Shown one piece after another: positions 34,604 through 43,676 of a DNA stretch of 64,000 nucleotides. Location: assembly GCF_003614185.1 (NCBI RefSeq), contig NZ_KZ987724.1:3287319-3351318 (forward strand). Reading direction: 5' to 3'. The notes beneath the pieces were generated by a model, which saw nothing but the letters and a program-made list of their open reading frames with translations, was not told where the DNA came from and did not search any database. The stretch's first letter is position 1; each line of letters starts with the position of its first letter. This DNA is from Paenibacillus aceti (lineage in GTDB: Bacteria; Bacillota; Bacilli; Paenibacillales; Paenibacillaceae). The translations under genes were made by a program, and so were the position numbers.

Positions 34604-35560
34604 TCATGATCTAGTGCCGCGTTTATTGCTACCCTTAACCGTAACTACGTCCACGAACGGAGCGATCCGATCCATCAACCGCTGTCCTTTATGCCGCTCT
34701 TCTCCGTCCTTGCTCGTAAAGCTCAAATGCTGCTCCAGCGCTTCCAGAGAGTAATTGGAGGTATAGAAGGTCGGCTTGCGATTCATGCGATAGTTCAGAA
34801 TAGAGCCCATCACATGGTCGCGTACCCATGGATTCAAATTCTCCGCCCCGATATCGTCGAAGATGAGCAGATCCGCCTGCTTCATAACCTCTACCGTTTC
34901 CTTGATCTTCTGCGAATCCTGAAGCATCGATTTCAAGTCCTCTACGAATTCCGGCATATATACGATGACGCCAGAATAGCCTGACTTGGCTAGCTTATGC
35001 AGCAGATAGCACATCAGGAAGGTCTTACCCGTTCCGAAGCTACCTTCCAAATACAAGCCGCGTGACTGAAGGCCATTCTCTTCAGTATTCGTAATATACT
35101 GCAGCACCTGTGTTACGGCAGGGGCGCGGACGCGATCCTTGGTCAGAATCTCGACCTCGTCATACCCTTCCTGCAGTGCACGTTCATCGACATAGAAGCT
35201 GCGGATCTTCTTCTGGATCAAGAGCTCATTTTCTCTTTGCAGCTGCTTGGCGCAGGGAACCTGGCGATCGACCATTTGCGGACCGAGCACATTGCTCTCT
35301 ACCGTCAGCTTCGTGAAATGGCCGGGAAAATCATTAGGACATTGATCAAGACCCGGACAATGGGCGCAGTGGCGACTATCATTCACATATTGATACAGCT
35401 TGGCCATATCGCGGATCAGCTGTTCTTCCTTCAGCTCCGGATGCCGCGCGCGCAATTCAAGTACCAGCGGGTCATTCAACAGCTCCTGCTTGAGCTGCTC
35501 TGTACGCCGGCGCAGGTCATTATTCTTCATGCTTGACAGGATTTGACCGAGCGAATCCAT
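34604..35560 (-). CDS. dnaI: Primosomal helicase loader DnaI
   Basis: The 318-aa protein has a Cys-containing N-terminal domain (HCAHCPGLDQCPNDFPGH, a zinc-binding feature of DnaI) and an AAA+ ATPase with Walker A GSFGTGKTF and Walker B LLIFDDIG. DnaI loads the replicative helicase DnaC at origins and restart sites with DnaB and DnaD. It lies 18 nt after dnaB in the same operon, as in Bacillus. Confidence 0.93.
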   Translation of the reverse strand: MDSLGQILSSMKNNDLRRRTEQLKQELLNDPLVLELRARHPELKEEQLIRDMAKLYQYVNDSRHCAHCPGLDQCPNDFPGHFTKLTVESNVLGPQMVDRQVPCAKQLQRENELLIQKKIRSFYVDERALQEGYDEVEILTKDRVRAPAVTQVLQYITNTEENGLQSRGLYLEGSFGTGKTFLMCYLLHKLAKSGYSGVIVYMPEFVEDLKSMLQDSQKIKETVEVMKQADLLIFDDIGAENLNPWVRDHVMGSILNYRMNRKPTFYTSNYSLEALEQHLSFTSKDGEERHKGQRLMDRIAPFVDVVTVKGSNKRGTRS

Positions 35561-35578
35561 ACTATCCCCCCCTCCGCA

Positions 35579-37102
35579 TTAAGCCTCATTATTTTTCCCG
35601 GATTGCATCCGTTCAGCAAGCTTCAGCATCTCAGCAAACTCTTCATCCGAGACTCCACGTTCCTCTGCCGAGCTCTCCATGATCGGGATTTCCGGCTTGG
35701 GCTTATTAGCGGCTGTGTTCCCTTTATAAGAACGCCTGCGGCTCGTCCCCGTCTGCGGCCCAGTCGATGACTTCATCTTCACCTTCGACTGCTCTCTGAT
35801 ATAAGCTACGGCCTTCTCATAAGTATTAATCTGCTTCATCAGCATATTCGATGCGATCGCCTCGACAAAATTGCGATTAATTCGCTGCTCCGTATTCGAA
35901 GTGAGCAAAGACATTAAATAATGAATCAGTACGTTGATGACTTCTCCAGGCAATTTATAGTTCAGATCGATCTTCGTAAATATATCCAACAGATTATCCG
36001 GCACCGCTCCCGGGAAGAAGGTTTTGAGCAAACCAGTATAAGGCTCGTTGCGAAGCATCATATTGTATTGGTGAATATCGCATTTATCAACAAATTGCTT
36101 CGGCACCTCCAGATAATACTCCATCTGCACGGGGTGCTCTTCCAGATGCCCTTCATTCTCAGGCTGGGCAGAAGGGCCAGGGACCACCTTCGCATAGGCG
36201 ATCTCCCGTTCTTCCTTGCGTCGCTTGCCTTGACGAAAATGAAGGTTGGCCCGGCGCTGCAGCTCGTCCAGCAGGATTCCGCCGCTCGGGTCGAAGACTC
36301 CATCCTCATCCAGCAGTCGGCACAGATCCTGCACGCTTAAATCGAATTTACGGGCTACATAGTTCAAGACGCCCATCTCTTCCGGATTGAAGCGAAGCCC
36401 CTCCACATGAGCGCGGTTCACCGATTCCCGGGGAAAGCGAAGGATAATGTCAGCGTAATTGATTCTATCTTCTTCATCCGCTACATTTCCCTTCGTCTGT
36501 CTTGCCATGGCTGTCTCGGCGATCGCCTGCTCCAGCTCATAGTCTATCGAGTGAGTGTTCAGTTCGAAAATCTCATAGAACGGCACCGTAATATTCTCTT
36601 TATTATAGGACAGAGCGTACATATCCCCCGGCTCCTTGCTGAAGAACCGTTCACGCAAAGATAGAACCGCAAATTTCCCGATCTTGTCCCGAAGCAGCAG
36701 CGTTAAGTGCTGAGTATAGAAAAATTCTGTCGGTGACAAAGGCGGCTGCAGCTCATATTCATACATATATTCATCGCTATCCGTCATATACATCCGGCTG
36801 GTCTGCAGCAAACCGACCGCTTCGAGCCTGGAGGTCTGTTCAACCAGATAGGAACGCCCCTTCTCGCTCGGCTCGATTCCAAGCGTCAAGAACAGCGCCC
36901 GTTGCTGTTCAACCCGAGAATAACCAACCTGATCCTGAGGAACCTGCTCCACAAGCAGTCGATATAACGAAATAGCAAAAGCCCCAACCATGGGCTGATA
37001 AATTAAATTTAGCGTTTTCCCGTCAACAGGACTGAGACTGAAGTCACGATATACGCAATAACGGTGATTTTCAGTAAAATGCAGCATGTTGTTCATGCGC
37101 AC
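35579..37102 (-). CDS. dnaB: Replication initiation and membrane attachment protein DnaB
   Basis: This is a Firmicute DnaB, not the replicative helicase. The 507-aa product has the N-terminal winged-helix-like region (FSLSPVDGKTLNLIYQPM) and the C-terminal DnaB_2-type helical region (residues about 370-450, INRNFVEAIASNMLMKQINTYEKA), with a polar tail. It helps load helicase at oriC and restart forks. The start is set at GTG 37102, 10 nt from GGAAGGAGC; ATG 37096 is the alternative. Longer frames run into the untranslated leader. It is cotranscribed with dnaI. Confidence 0.88.
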   Translation of the reverse strand: MRMNNMLHFTENHRYCVYRDFSLSPVDGKTLNLIYQPMVGAFAISLYRLLVEQVPQDQVGYSRVEQQRALFLTLGIEPSEKGRSYLVEQTSRLEAVGLLQTSRMYMTDSDEYMYEYELQPPLSPTEFFYTQHLTLLLRDKIGKFAVLSLRERFFSKEPGDMYALSYNKENITVPFYEIFELNTHSIDYELEQAIAETAMARQTKGNVADEEDRINYADIILRFPRESVNRAHVEGLRFNPEEMGVLNYVARKFDLSVQDLCRLLDEDGVFDPSGGILLDELQRRANLHFRQGKRRKEEREIAYAKVVPGPSAQPENEGHLEEHPVQMEYYLEVPKQFVDKCDIHQYNMMLRNEPYTGLLKTFFPGAVPDNLLDIFTKIDLNYKLPGEVINVLIHYLMSLLTSNTEQRINRNFVEAIASNMLMKQINTYEKAVAYIREQSKVKMKSSTGPQTGTSRRRSYKGNTAANKPKPEIPIMESSAEERGVSDEEFAEMLKLAERMQSGKNNEA

Positions 37103-37500
37103 GGCTTCATCGCTCCTTCCCACTTTTAGAGGACATTCAAACCTCACCCTTTGATCACGAAGTAACTCTGGGTAGCTTATTCGACATCGAATCTTGAATT
37201 CAGCCGGGCCTTCCGGTGCTCACGTACAAACTACGTACGCTCCGCTCCTCATACCCAGCTTCATCCAACCTTCTCGGTGCTGAAAGTCTGACTTTTGAAT
37301 TCCCGCTTTTTACGATCCATGTAGATTTCTCTATTCTATCACAAAATGATTCTACTTGAATCGTGCAAAGCATACAAAAATCGAGAGATTTCCCTGGCAA
37401 TAATTATAGAGCACGCTCCAAAAAATAGACAAAAATAGAGCCGACAACGCTGCATTAAGCAATCATCGGCTCATTATGATATCTATATCCATACCTATGT
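37103..37500 (-). promoter_or_regulatory. Promoter and long structured leader of dnaB
   Basis: This 398-bp stretch has no credible gene. On the minus strand TTCAAG (37360-37355) and TAGAAT (37338-37333), 16 nt apart, form a good promoter, giving a leader of about 225 nt before dnaB. In the leader CTGGGTA (37258-37252) can pair with TACCCAG (37174-37168), and a smaller CGTAC/GTACG hairpin lies near 37223-37239. No terminator or known riboswitch class is recognised. Confidence 0.5.
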
Positions 37501-37803
37501 CTAAAACATCTTATACCCTGCGAATCGCAGCTTGCGAATCGTCCACCCGCTCAGAATCGCCCCGGCTAGCCCCGCTAGCGCTGTCAAATAATCGACCAGA
37601 CGGAATGAGGCCAGATATAATCCCAGGCTCATATCATGATCCCAAATTGTATAGACAACGATCGGGAGAATGACAATAATAAAGATATAAGCGGGAAACC
37701 AGGTCGTCTTCATCAGCATATTAAGAATGAATCCGATCCCGAACATCATTACAAAAAACAATACCATTAATATCAATACGACGAGCCAGCCCAAGTAACT
37801 CAC
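37501..37803 (-). CDS. YuiB-like small membrane protein
   Basis: The 100-aa product has three hydrophobic segments (about 6-30, 36-55 and 64-88). The first contains FGIGFILNMLMKTTWFPA, which recalls YuiB of Bacillus. In Bacillus yuiB lies near genes for NDH-2-type and ferredoxin reductase-like proteins, and the same neighbours appear here within 3.5 kb. Function is unknown. The gene stands alone, divergent from hemQ. Confidence 0.65.
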   Translation of the reverse strand: MSYLGWLVVLILMVLFFVMMFGIGFILNMLMKTTWFPAYIFIIVILPIVVYTIWDHDMSLGLYLASFRLVDYLTALAGLAGAILSGWTIRKLRFAGYKMF

Positions 37804-37997
37804 CTCTCACGTTCACACTATAACATAGGTCACACTATTTATAACTAGTAGATAGTTTACTAAAAAAAATGTTGCAAAGCAATGAACTTTACATATAATT
37901 ATACCGTTTTCATTTGCCCCTGCCGATCATATTAGGATACAATGGTAACAGCGCATAATTTGTGCCTACCTAATGATTATTTAGGAGTGATCATAAA

Positions 37998-38744
37998 ATG
38001 AATGAAGCTGCATTAACCTTGGAAGGCTGGTACGCTCTCCATGATTTCCGCACCATGAACTGGACGGCCTGGAAAGAAACAGATGATGAAGAGCGTGCTG
38101 GTGCCCTGGAAGAGCTTCACAACTTTCTTCAAGAGTGGGATTTAATGGAGCAAGACAAGACGGGCAGCACCGCCGTATACTCCATCGTTGGACAGAAGGC
38201 TGACTTTGTGTTCATGCATCTCCGCGAATCACTAGAGGAGCTTAACGCTCTAGAGAATGCTTTCAATAAAACTACCTTTGCAGAATATACTAACAAGACT
38301 TATTCATACGTTAGCGTAGTGGAGCTGAGCAATTATCTAGGTTCCGGCGGCGGAGATCCAAGGGAGAATCCGGAAGTGATGGCCAGATTACAGCCTATAC
38401 TCCCGAAATCCAAGCATATCTGTTTCTACCCGATGAACAAAAAACGTGATTTAAGCGATAACTGGTACATGCTCTCCATGGATGAGAGACGCGCTATGAT
38501 GCGCAGCCATGGAATGATTGGCCGCAGCTATGCCGGCAAAGTCAAACAGATTATCACCGGCTCGGTCGGGCTGGATGACTGGGAATGGGGCGTCACTCTG
38601 TTCTCTGACGATCCGCTGCAATTCAAGAAGCTCGTCTATGAAATGCGCTTTGACGAAGTCAGTGCCCGTTACGGCGAGTTTGGCTCCTTCTACGTAGGCA
38701 ATCTGCTGAACGAGCAATTATTCGAAGATATACTCAAGCTCTAG
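37998..38744 (+). CDS. hemQ: Coproheme decarboxylase HemQ
   Basis: The 248-aa protein belongs to the chlorite-dismutase-like family. The motif FYPMNKKRD holds the catalytic Tyr144, and RSHGMIGR holds the proximal heme ligand His171; these are the HemQ features, without the distal Arg of true chlorite dismutases. It turns coproheme into heme b in the coproporphyrin-dependent route of Gram-positive bacteria, supplying heme for Sdh and cytochromes. Both domains of the fold are present and the length is typical. It is monocistronic with its own terminator. Confidence 0.92.
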   Translation: MNEAALTLEGWYALHDFRTMNWTAWKETDDEERAGALEELHNFLQEWDLMEQDKTGSTAVYSIVGQKADFVFMHLRESLEELNALENAFNKTTFAEYTNKTYSYVSVVELSNYLGSGGGDPRENPEVMARLQPILPKSKHICFYPMNKKRDLSDNWYMLSMDERRAMMRSHGMIGRSYAGKVKQIITGSVGLDDWEWGVTLFSDDPLQFKKLVYEMRFDEVSARYGEFGSFYVGNLLNEQLFEDILKL

Positions 38745-38791
38745 TGGAAGCAGTCATAGAGCACGCTTTTCAACTACGATTAAAGTAATTT

Positions 38792-38836
38792 CAAAAAAGG
38801 GGTACCCTCTGATCTTATGATCGGAAGGTGCCCCTT
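38792..38836. terminator. Bidirectional terminator between hemQ and the 86-aa gene
   Basis: A 16-nt arm at 38799-38814 (GGGGTACC...GATC) pairs with 38819-38834 (GATC...GGTGCCCC) with two internal mismatches. An A6 run precedes the stem; the following T tract is short. Confidence 0.75.
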
Positions 38837-38843
38837 AGTCCTC

Positions 38844-39104
38844 TTATTCTTCGTTGTCTTCTTCTTCCTCCAGCTTGCGAAGAGATTCCAGGAACTCCGC
38901 TGTCATGCGATCGCGGTCCCTGCTCTTCTGCTTCAAGCGCTCAATGGCAGGTAGAATCAGAATATCGACTTCCTTCTGAACTATATACGATAAGTCATAC
39001 TGCCCCTGTGACTCCAGATAGGAGCCGACCTCCATCAAGTCATTATAGCGATCCAGTTCCTCTCGGGTTAATAATCCCCGTACCTGCACACTGCAATGTC
39101 TCAT
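38844..39104 (-). CDS. Uncharacterised 86-aa helical protein coupled to ndh
   Basis: The ATG at 39104 lies 1 nt after the ndh stop codon, with no clear ribosome site of its own, so translation likely re-initiates after ndh. The product is helical and charged, with an acidic end (KLEEEEDNEE). No family is recognised. Its coupling to ndh suggests a role linked to the NADH dehydrogenase, which is inference. Confidence 0.65.
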   Translation of the reverse strand: MRHCSVQVRGLLTREELDRYNDLMEVGSYLESQGQYDLSYIVQKEVDILILPAIERLKQKSRDRDRMTAEFLESLRKLEEEEDNEE

Positions 39105-39105
39105 T

Positions 39106-40299
39106 TTACAGGAATCTGCCTTTCTTCAGGACAAGCGGAATCCCGCCGATGGTGAACAGATAGCGGATATCGACCAGCTTCTTGATCTGCGCAGCCACCC
39201 AGCCCTTGTACTTCTTGCCAAATGCGCTTGCCACAGCCTCCCCTTTGCCCAGAGAAGCTACTGTCCCTTTATTGCTGAAGACGAATTTCTTAAGCTCTTT
39301 ATTACGGATCGAAGCGACAACATTCTGTGCACAGGTAACTCCTTGCTGCATAGCAATTTGCGCTGTCGGTGGATAAGGCCGACCTTCGGGGTTAAGCATA
39401 ATCGAGTTGTCCCCAATAATAAAAATATGGTCATAACCCGGCGCATGCAGATACTCATCGACCTGTACCCGGCCTCTGGAAGTCTCGAAGCCAGCAGCTT
39501 CGACCAGACGATTACCGCGAATCCCGCCGGTCCATACGACGGTAGCGGAGCGGATGACCTCGCCGTTCGCTAGTACCACCCCATCCTCCATACATTCCTT
39601 AATCGCTACGCCGATCTTGAATTGAACGCCTTTCTTAACGAGTATATCATGCGCATATTCTACCAATTCAGGATCGAAGCCCGGCAATATGGCTGGAGCC
39701 GCCTCTACATTATATATATTAACGAGACCCGGATCGACGTCATATTCCTTACATAGACGCGGGATGCGGTCCGCTAATTCAGCCACGAATTCAATACCGC
39801 TGAAGCCTGCTCCGCCAACGACAAAATTCAGCCGATCAGTACGGCTCTCATCGAGCTTATACAGAGCGAACTGATATTCAATATGCTCGCGGATCAAGCG
39901 TACGGAATTAATACTGCGGATCGTCATCGCATATTCCGAAAGCCCTGGAATGCCGAAGGATTCCGGCTCCCCACCCAGCGCAATAATCAGATAATCAAAA
40001 GAGAGCGTTCCATCCTGCAAAATGACCTTACGATCGGACAGACGGATTTCTTTGACATTGGACTTGACCAAAGCTATCTTAAATTCATCGATTAGCTTCG
40101 AGATAGACACCCGGGTATGCTCGATTGAATCCGTACCGGCTGCCGGCATATGCAGATGTGTCGTAAAATAATGATAATCATGGCGATTGACTAAGGTGAC
40201 ATCCGCTTCATTATAATTCAATTCCTTCTGCAGACGCTGCGCCGTTAAAATTCCGCCATATCCAGCACCGAGAATGACGATTTTAGGTATGGTACTCAT
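39106..40299 (-). CDS. ndh: Type II NADH:quinone oxidoreductase
   Basis: The 397-aa flavoprotein has two dinucleotide folds, FAD at the N terminus (IVILGAGYGGILTA) and NADH mid-protein (FVVGGAGFSGIEFVAEL). The redox-family motif IIGDNSIM lies around residue 300, and an amphipathic C terminus serves for membrane association. It passes electrons from NADH to menaquinone without pumping protons. It is the first gene of a two-gene unit with the 86-aa protein. The shared 419-bp spacer with yumC is AT-rich and holds several TGTG/CACA half-sites, but no firm operator. Confidence 0.93.
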   Translation of the reverse strand: MSTIPKIVILGAGYGGILTAQRLQKELNYNEADVTLVNRHDYHYFTTHLHMPAAGTDSIEHTRVSISKLIDEFKIALVKSNVKEIRLSDRKVILQDGTLSFDYLIIALGGEPESFGIPGLSEYAMTIRSINSVRLIREHIEYQFALYKLDESRTDRLNFVVGGAGFSGIEFVAELADRIPRLCKEYDVDPGLVNIYNVEAAPAILPGFDPELVEYAHDILVKKGVQFKIGVAIKECMEDGVVLANGEVIRSATVVWTGGIRGNRLVEAAGFETSRGRVQVDEYLHAPGYDHIFIIGDNSIMLNPEGRPYPPTAQIAMQQGVTCAQNVVASIRNKELKKFVFSNKGTVASLGKGEAVASAFGKKYKGWVAAQIKKLVDIRYLFTIGGIPLVLKKGRFL

Positions 40300-40718
40300 C
40301 TTTAGTGCTCCTTCCAGTCTGAACCACTCTATATTTGTATTTTTCTATCCGGTATTAATTTAATGTGAAAATAACCACATAAAAAAATAATAGCCAGTTT
40401 AAATGTTGTTCCACATGAAATTTACGATATTTGTCACAATTATTGTAACCCTTCTTTCCATTTCAAAGCAAAAAATTAGCAATAAAAACTTCCAAATGTA
40501 CTTTTTTCGTCACAAATATATGTGCATACAATTTGAATAATATCGACTTTTGTATAAAAGATCAAGTCTTATTTTACGCCACTTGCGGGCATTTCCTAGG
40601 TCGCATAAATTGGAAATTCGACGAATATCGCCTTAGCTTTGCAAGTCTTCCGCGGACGATTATAATAAAGTAGAAATGACAATATAAGCTTCATGAAATG
40701 ATTTGGAGGTGTAAGTCT
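40300..40718. promoter_or_regulatory. Divergent spacer of ndh and yumC with yumC promoter
   Basis: This is a 419-bp AT-rich spacer without a gene. For yumC, TTGCAA (40639-40644) and TATAAT (40661-40666) with a 16-nt gap form a good promoter. CACA-N6-TGTG at about 40512-40525 and similar half-sites could be a redox-regulator operator but do not match the Rex consensus well. Confidence 0.55.
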
Positions 40719-41720
40719 GTGTCATCCCTGAATGCCAGCGGAGAATTTACCGACCTTCTCATTATCGGAGGAGGACCGGCAGGTATGTTTGCCGCTTTCT
40801 ATGGCGGAATGAGAAAGGCTTCCGTCAAGTTAATCGAAAGTATGCCTCAGCTTGGAGGGCAAGTGGCCGCTCTCTATCCTGAGAAATATATTTACGATAT
40901 TGCCGGCTTTCCTAAAGTAACCGGTCAGGAATTGGTTAACAATTTAACGGAGCAACTCAAAATGTTCACCCCTGACATTCGTCTTGAGGAAAAGGTACTA
41001 CAAATCGAGAAGAAGGATGAGCGACATTTCGTCGTAACCACTGACAAGGGCATTCATCACGCACATGCCATTATTATAACAGCTGGTGTCGGCGCATTTG
41101 AGCCACGACGTCTCGAGGTAGAGAATGCACTGCACTTCGAGAAAAGCAATCTGCACTATTTCGTTAACGATATGGAGAGATTCCGGGGACGGAAGGTGCT
41201 GATCAGCGGCGGCGGTGATTCCGCGGTCGACTGGGCGCTCATGCTTGAACCTATCGCCGAACAAGTTACGCTTGTTCATAGGCGTGATAAATTCCGGGCC
41301 CATGAGCATAGCGTAGAGAGATTGATGTCTTCCCGAGTCCATATCATCACACCGACAGAAATCACGGAGCTTCACGGTGAGGAGCAGATCGAGCAAGTCA
41401 CCCTCTCCCATGTCAAGACGAAAGAGACTACGATCGTTGAGGTAGATGATGTCATCGTGAACTTCGGCTTCGTATCTTCACTCGGACCTATTGCAGAGTG
41501 GGGGCTCGATATTCAAACGAACTCCATCGTCGTTGATTCGCGGATGGAGACCTCGATTCCGGGGATCTTTGCCGCGGGGGATATTACGACCTACCCTGGC
41601 AAGCTGGATTTGATTGCGGTTGGCTTCGGAGAAGCGCCTACAGCCGTGAACAACGCCAAGGTCTATATCGATCCGGAGGCGAAGTTATCACCAGGCCACA
41701 GCAGCAACATGAAACTATAA
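40719..41720 (+). CDS. yumC: Ferredoxin/flavodoxin--NADP+ reductase, thioredoxin-reductase type
   Basis: The 333-aa protein has the FAD site [16 protein letters not shown] and the NADP site [15 protein letters not shown], but lacks the CxxC active site of thioredoxin reductase, as in the YumC class. The C-terminal FAD motif [14 protein letters not shown] is present. It reduces ferredoxin or flavodoxin with NADPH. The start is GTG 40719, 7 nt after GGAGGTG; an upstream in-frame ATG at 40698 precedes the ribosome site and is rejected. Confidence 0.93.
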   Translation: MSSLNASGEFTDLLIIGGGPAGMFAAFYGGMRKASVKLIESMPQLGGQVAALYPEKYIYDIAGFPKVTGQELVNNLTEQLKMFTPDIRLEEKVLQIEKKDERHFVVTTDKGIHHAHAIIITAGVGAFEPRRLEVENALHFEKSNLHYFVNDMERFRGRKVLISGGGDSAVDWALMLEPIAEQVTLVHRRDKFRAHEHSVERLMSSRVHIITPTEITELHGEEQIEQVTLSHVKTKETTIVEVDDVIVNFGFVSSLGPIAEWGLDIQTNSIVVDSRMETSIPGIFAAGDITTYPGKLDLIAVGFGEAPTAVNNAKVYIDPEAKLSPGHSSNMKL

Positions 41721-41753
41721 TATGTGAACCAAATCTACATTAGATTCAAATAA

Positions 41754-41809
41754 AAAGGGTATCTTAACTTTACGCAGGAAAATGATGTCGTAAAGGAGAG
41801 ATACCCTTT
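41754..41809 (+). promoter_or_regulatory. Hairpin enclosing the ribosome site and start codon of the zinc-ribbon gene
   Basis: AAAGGGTATCT (41754-41764) pairs perfectly with AGATACCCTTT (41799-41809), and an inner TTTACG (41769-41774) pairs with CGTAAA (41789-41794). The GGAG ribosome site (41795-41798) lies in the internal loop between the two stems, and the TTG start (41808) is partly inside the outer stem. It may block translation, or act as the yumC transcription end. Confidence 0.6.
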
Positions 41810-42056
41810 GCCTTATGTCTGCCCGTTGTGCAACGGCCTGGCCCCATTAACTGCAGCTTGTCCTGATTGTGGATATACTCTGGATAACGAGGGCAAAAGA
41901 GAAGACTATGCCGGACCATACAGTCCCTATGGTTCAGCGGACCAGTACACCTCTGCCCTTTCACTCCACAGCCTGGAGGGCTGCGAGCATGTAGTCCAAT
42001 GTCCACACTGCCATGAAGCTTATATTTATCGTGTTAATCTGTGGGAATCCCCTTAA
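41808..42056 (+). CDS. Small zinc-ribbon protein
   Basis: The 82-aa product has three CxxC pairs (VCPLCNG, CPDCGY and CPHCHEAY), enough for one zinc ribbon plus a spare pair. It contains no other recognised domain. The start is TTG 41808, 9 nt after AAGGAG; the start region lies in a strong hairpin (see 41754-41809). Function is unknown. It follows yumC by about 90 nt and could be cotranscribed if the hairpin does not terminate. Confidence 0.72.
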   Translation: MPYVCPLCNGLAPLTAACPDCGYTLDNEGKREDYAGPYSPYGSADQYTSALSLHSLEGCEHVVQCPHCHEAYIYRVNLWESP

Positions 42057-42105
42057 CTACGAGTGAATGGATACGAGATTTTGACTGGAAGCGAGGCTTG
42101 TCCAA

Positions 42106-42249
42106 TTAATGCAAAATAGAACTGTCCGATGTATTTAAGTCTCGTTTATGGATCTCTGCCAACAGAAGTGCAATGAACTCCCGATCCAGGTTCAGCTCTG
42201 TGGCCATATGATAGGATTCAAGCAACATTTCATCTGTTAACATCGCCAT
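42106..42249 (-). CDS. sda: Sporulation inhibitor Sda-like protein
   Basis: The 47-aa product, MAMLTDEMLLESYHMATELN then LDREFIALLLAEIHKR, closely follows the Sda helical hairpin (compare [34 protein letters not shown], split here: [18 protein letters not shown] / [16 protein letters not shown], from memory of Bacillus). Sda binds the sporulation kinase KinA and blocks phosphorelay signalling when replication is perturbed. An AAAGGGTG site precedes ATG 42249; ATG 42243 is the alternative. Four DnaA boxes lie 68-168 bp upstream, matching the DnaA-controlled expression known for Bacillus sda. Confidence 0.85.
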   Translation of the reverse strand: MAMLTDEMLLESYHMATELNLDREFIALLLAEIHKRDLNTSDSSILH

Positions 42250-42316
42250 TGATCATACACCCTTTCTATTTTTTTCCTAATCATAACAAGAATCTCTCAG
42301 CAGAACAAGCGTTCTG

Positions 42317-42417
42317 TTATCCACAATCACCTGTGGAAATCCTGTGAATAACTTGTTAGTAAAGTGTGAAGTCCACTGTAAAATCTGATTGGATAATGTG
42401 GATAAAAGTTATTCACA
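42317..42417. promoter_or_regulatory. Four DnaA boxes upstream of sda
   Basis: TTATCCACA at 42317-42325 (+), TTATTCACA at 42351-42343 (-), TTATCCACA at 42405-42397 (-) and TTATTCACA at 42409-42417 (+) all fit the DnaA consensus TTATNCACA exactly. Two further near-matches lie between them. The last pair is arranged head to head. They sit in the promoter region of sda, where DnaA activates transcription in Bacillus. Confidence 0.85.
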
Positions 42418-42482
42418 GGATTTTTGTGTCAAAATTTCTCGTAAAATTTTTTTAGATATTTTTTTGGAAATAGGGCTTTTTC

Positions 42483-43151
42483 TTATTGCGGTCTTGTATT
42501 CACTTCAAAAATCCACACCCTGCCATTCACATCGATCCCATAGTCGAAGCCGAGCTGTTCAATTCCCGGGAAGGAACTTTCCATGATCCCAATGCAGGTA
42601 TTCGTTAAATTACGCATCTCCTGCCGCTTCCTCTTCGCAACCCCTCTCGACAACGAACGACTCAAGCCTGCACGCGCCGTTAGCAGAGTTCCTCCCTTGC
42701 ACAGGTTCGTAACGAAGAGACCGGGACGGGCCAATCGGCCTACCATAGCGCGATATACCCAGTTCCCGTTCTGTTTGACAACCTTTACACGGTAATCGAT
42801 CGGCCGGCCGCCAATGCTCGCCAGATGGATTCCCTGTTGAATAATATAAGAGCGGCGAACCTTCGCCCGGTTCAAAGCTCGAAACATGGCATCATAACTT
42901 GCGAATGATACTCTTCTAGACATATTCGTGAAAGAATAAACTCCGCCTGAATATGTTACCTTGATTACACCATAACCTCCACCGCCACGGACCGGCTTGA
43001 TGACAACCATACCGAACTTATGAAGCATCTGCCTTAATGCTTCCGAACTATACATCCTGGTTTGTGGTATGTGGGCAGCTACACTTTCGTTACCGAGCAG
43101 CGCTTCCGTCTTGAGCCACTTGTTGGCAAACTGTCTTCCCACGGGTGACAT
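42483..43151 (-). CDS. YheC/YheD-type ATP-grasp spore-coat-associated protein
   Basis: The 222-aa protein has the ATP-grasp pieces of the YheC/D family: VVIKPVRGGGGYGV (nucleotide loop), VDYRVKVVKQNG and, at the end, FDYGIDVNGRVWIFEVNTRPQ with the metal-binding Glu and Asn. Members are found in endospore formers; their substrate is unknown. It is short for the family and lacks the usual N-terminal region. The AAAGGGGG site directly abuts ATG 43151, so GTG 43142 may be the true start. Confidence 0.8.
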   Translation of the reverse strand: MSPVGRQFANKWLKTEALLGNESVAAHIPQTRMYSSEALRQMLHKFGMVVIKPVRGGGGYGVIKVTYSGGVYSFTNMSRRVSFASYDAMFRALNRAKVRRSYIIQQGIHLASIGGRPIDYRVKVVKQNGNWVYRAMVGRLARPGLFVTNLCKGGTLLTARAGLSRSLSRGVAKRKRQEMRNLTNTCIGIMESSFPGIEQLGFDYGIDVNGRVWIFEVNTRPQ

Positions 43152-43329
43152 CCCCCTTTCCGTTATGTGTTATTCATACTCTAACTCTCGTTTTTATTCT
43201 TGTATGTTTGTCCAAGGCAAAGGCCTGTTTTACTCGCAACCACTTTCTATGCAAAATTTCAAATTTGACGTATAGTATGTAGCAGGTATATTCGCAGTAT
43301 ATTAAGCTGCTGGGGAGGGTCTTTTTGCT

Positions 43330-43530
43330 ATGTCCGCTTTATTTGAAGTATTGTATTGGATCGCCATGGTTGCCATGTCACTTGTTCTGGCTGCAATCAC
43401 GGTAGCCATGTTCCTGTTCGGCTTCAAGGCAATCAAGACAGCACGCAAAGGACTTGGAATCAGTTGGATCGCCTTCTCGGTCGTTGCTGCCGGAATGGTC
43501 GTACTCATGATCAATAGACAATTTTTCTAA
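43330..43530 (+). CDS. Uncharacterised 66-aa two-helix membrane protein
   Basis: Two hydrophobic helices (about 5-30 and 44-61) flank a basic loop ([11 protein letters not shown]), so both ends should be outside or in the membrane surface. A GGGAGGG site precedes the ATG and a strong terminator follows, which supports a real monocistronic gene. No family is recognised. Confidence 0.65.
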   Translation: MSALFEVLYWIAMVAMSLVLAAITVAMFLFGFKAIKTARKGLGISWIAFSVVAAGMVVLMINRQFF

Positions 43531-43557
43531 GCGCATATCACGTATCCAGGCAAAAAG

Positions 43558-43601
43558 AGATTCGTTCCTTTCCTCTTTTGAAAGGTGCGAATCTTTTTTT
43601 T
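43558..43601 (+). terminator. Terminator after the 66-aa gene
   Basis: AGATTCG (43558-43564) pairs with CGAATCT (43588-43594), with an inner CCTTTC/GAAAGG stem, followed by eight T residues. Confidence 0.88.
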
Positions 43602-43676
43602 CTGAAAAATTTGAAACTATCTGAAGATAAATCGTATTATTTATATAACATGCTCTACAGGAGGTTCTACAACTAT

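Noticed and set aside
37895-37910. A PerR/Fur-type box before hemQ (TATAATTATA)
   Set aside because: It is a short AT palindrome that does not match the full box; likely chance.
40512-40525. A Rex-type operator between ndh and yumC
   Set aside because: CACA-N6-TGTG is only a weak match to the TTGTGAA-N4-TTCACAA consensus in a very AT-rich region.
43578-43676. An extended N terminus for the AI-2E transporter
   Set aside because: The extra codons lie inside a strong terminator; an AGGAGG site precedes ATG 43677.
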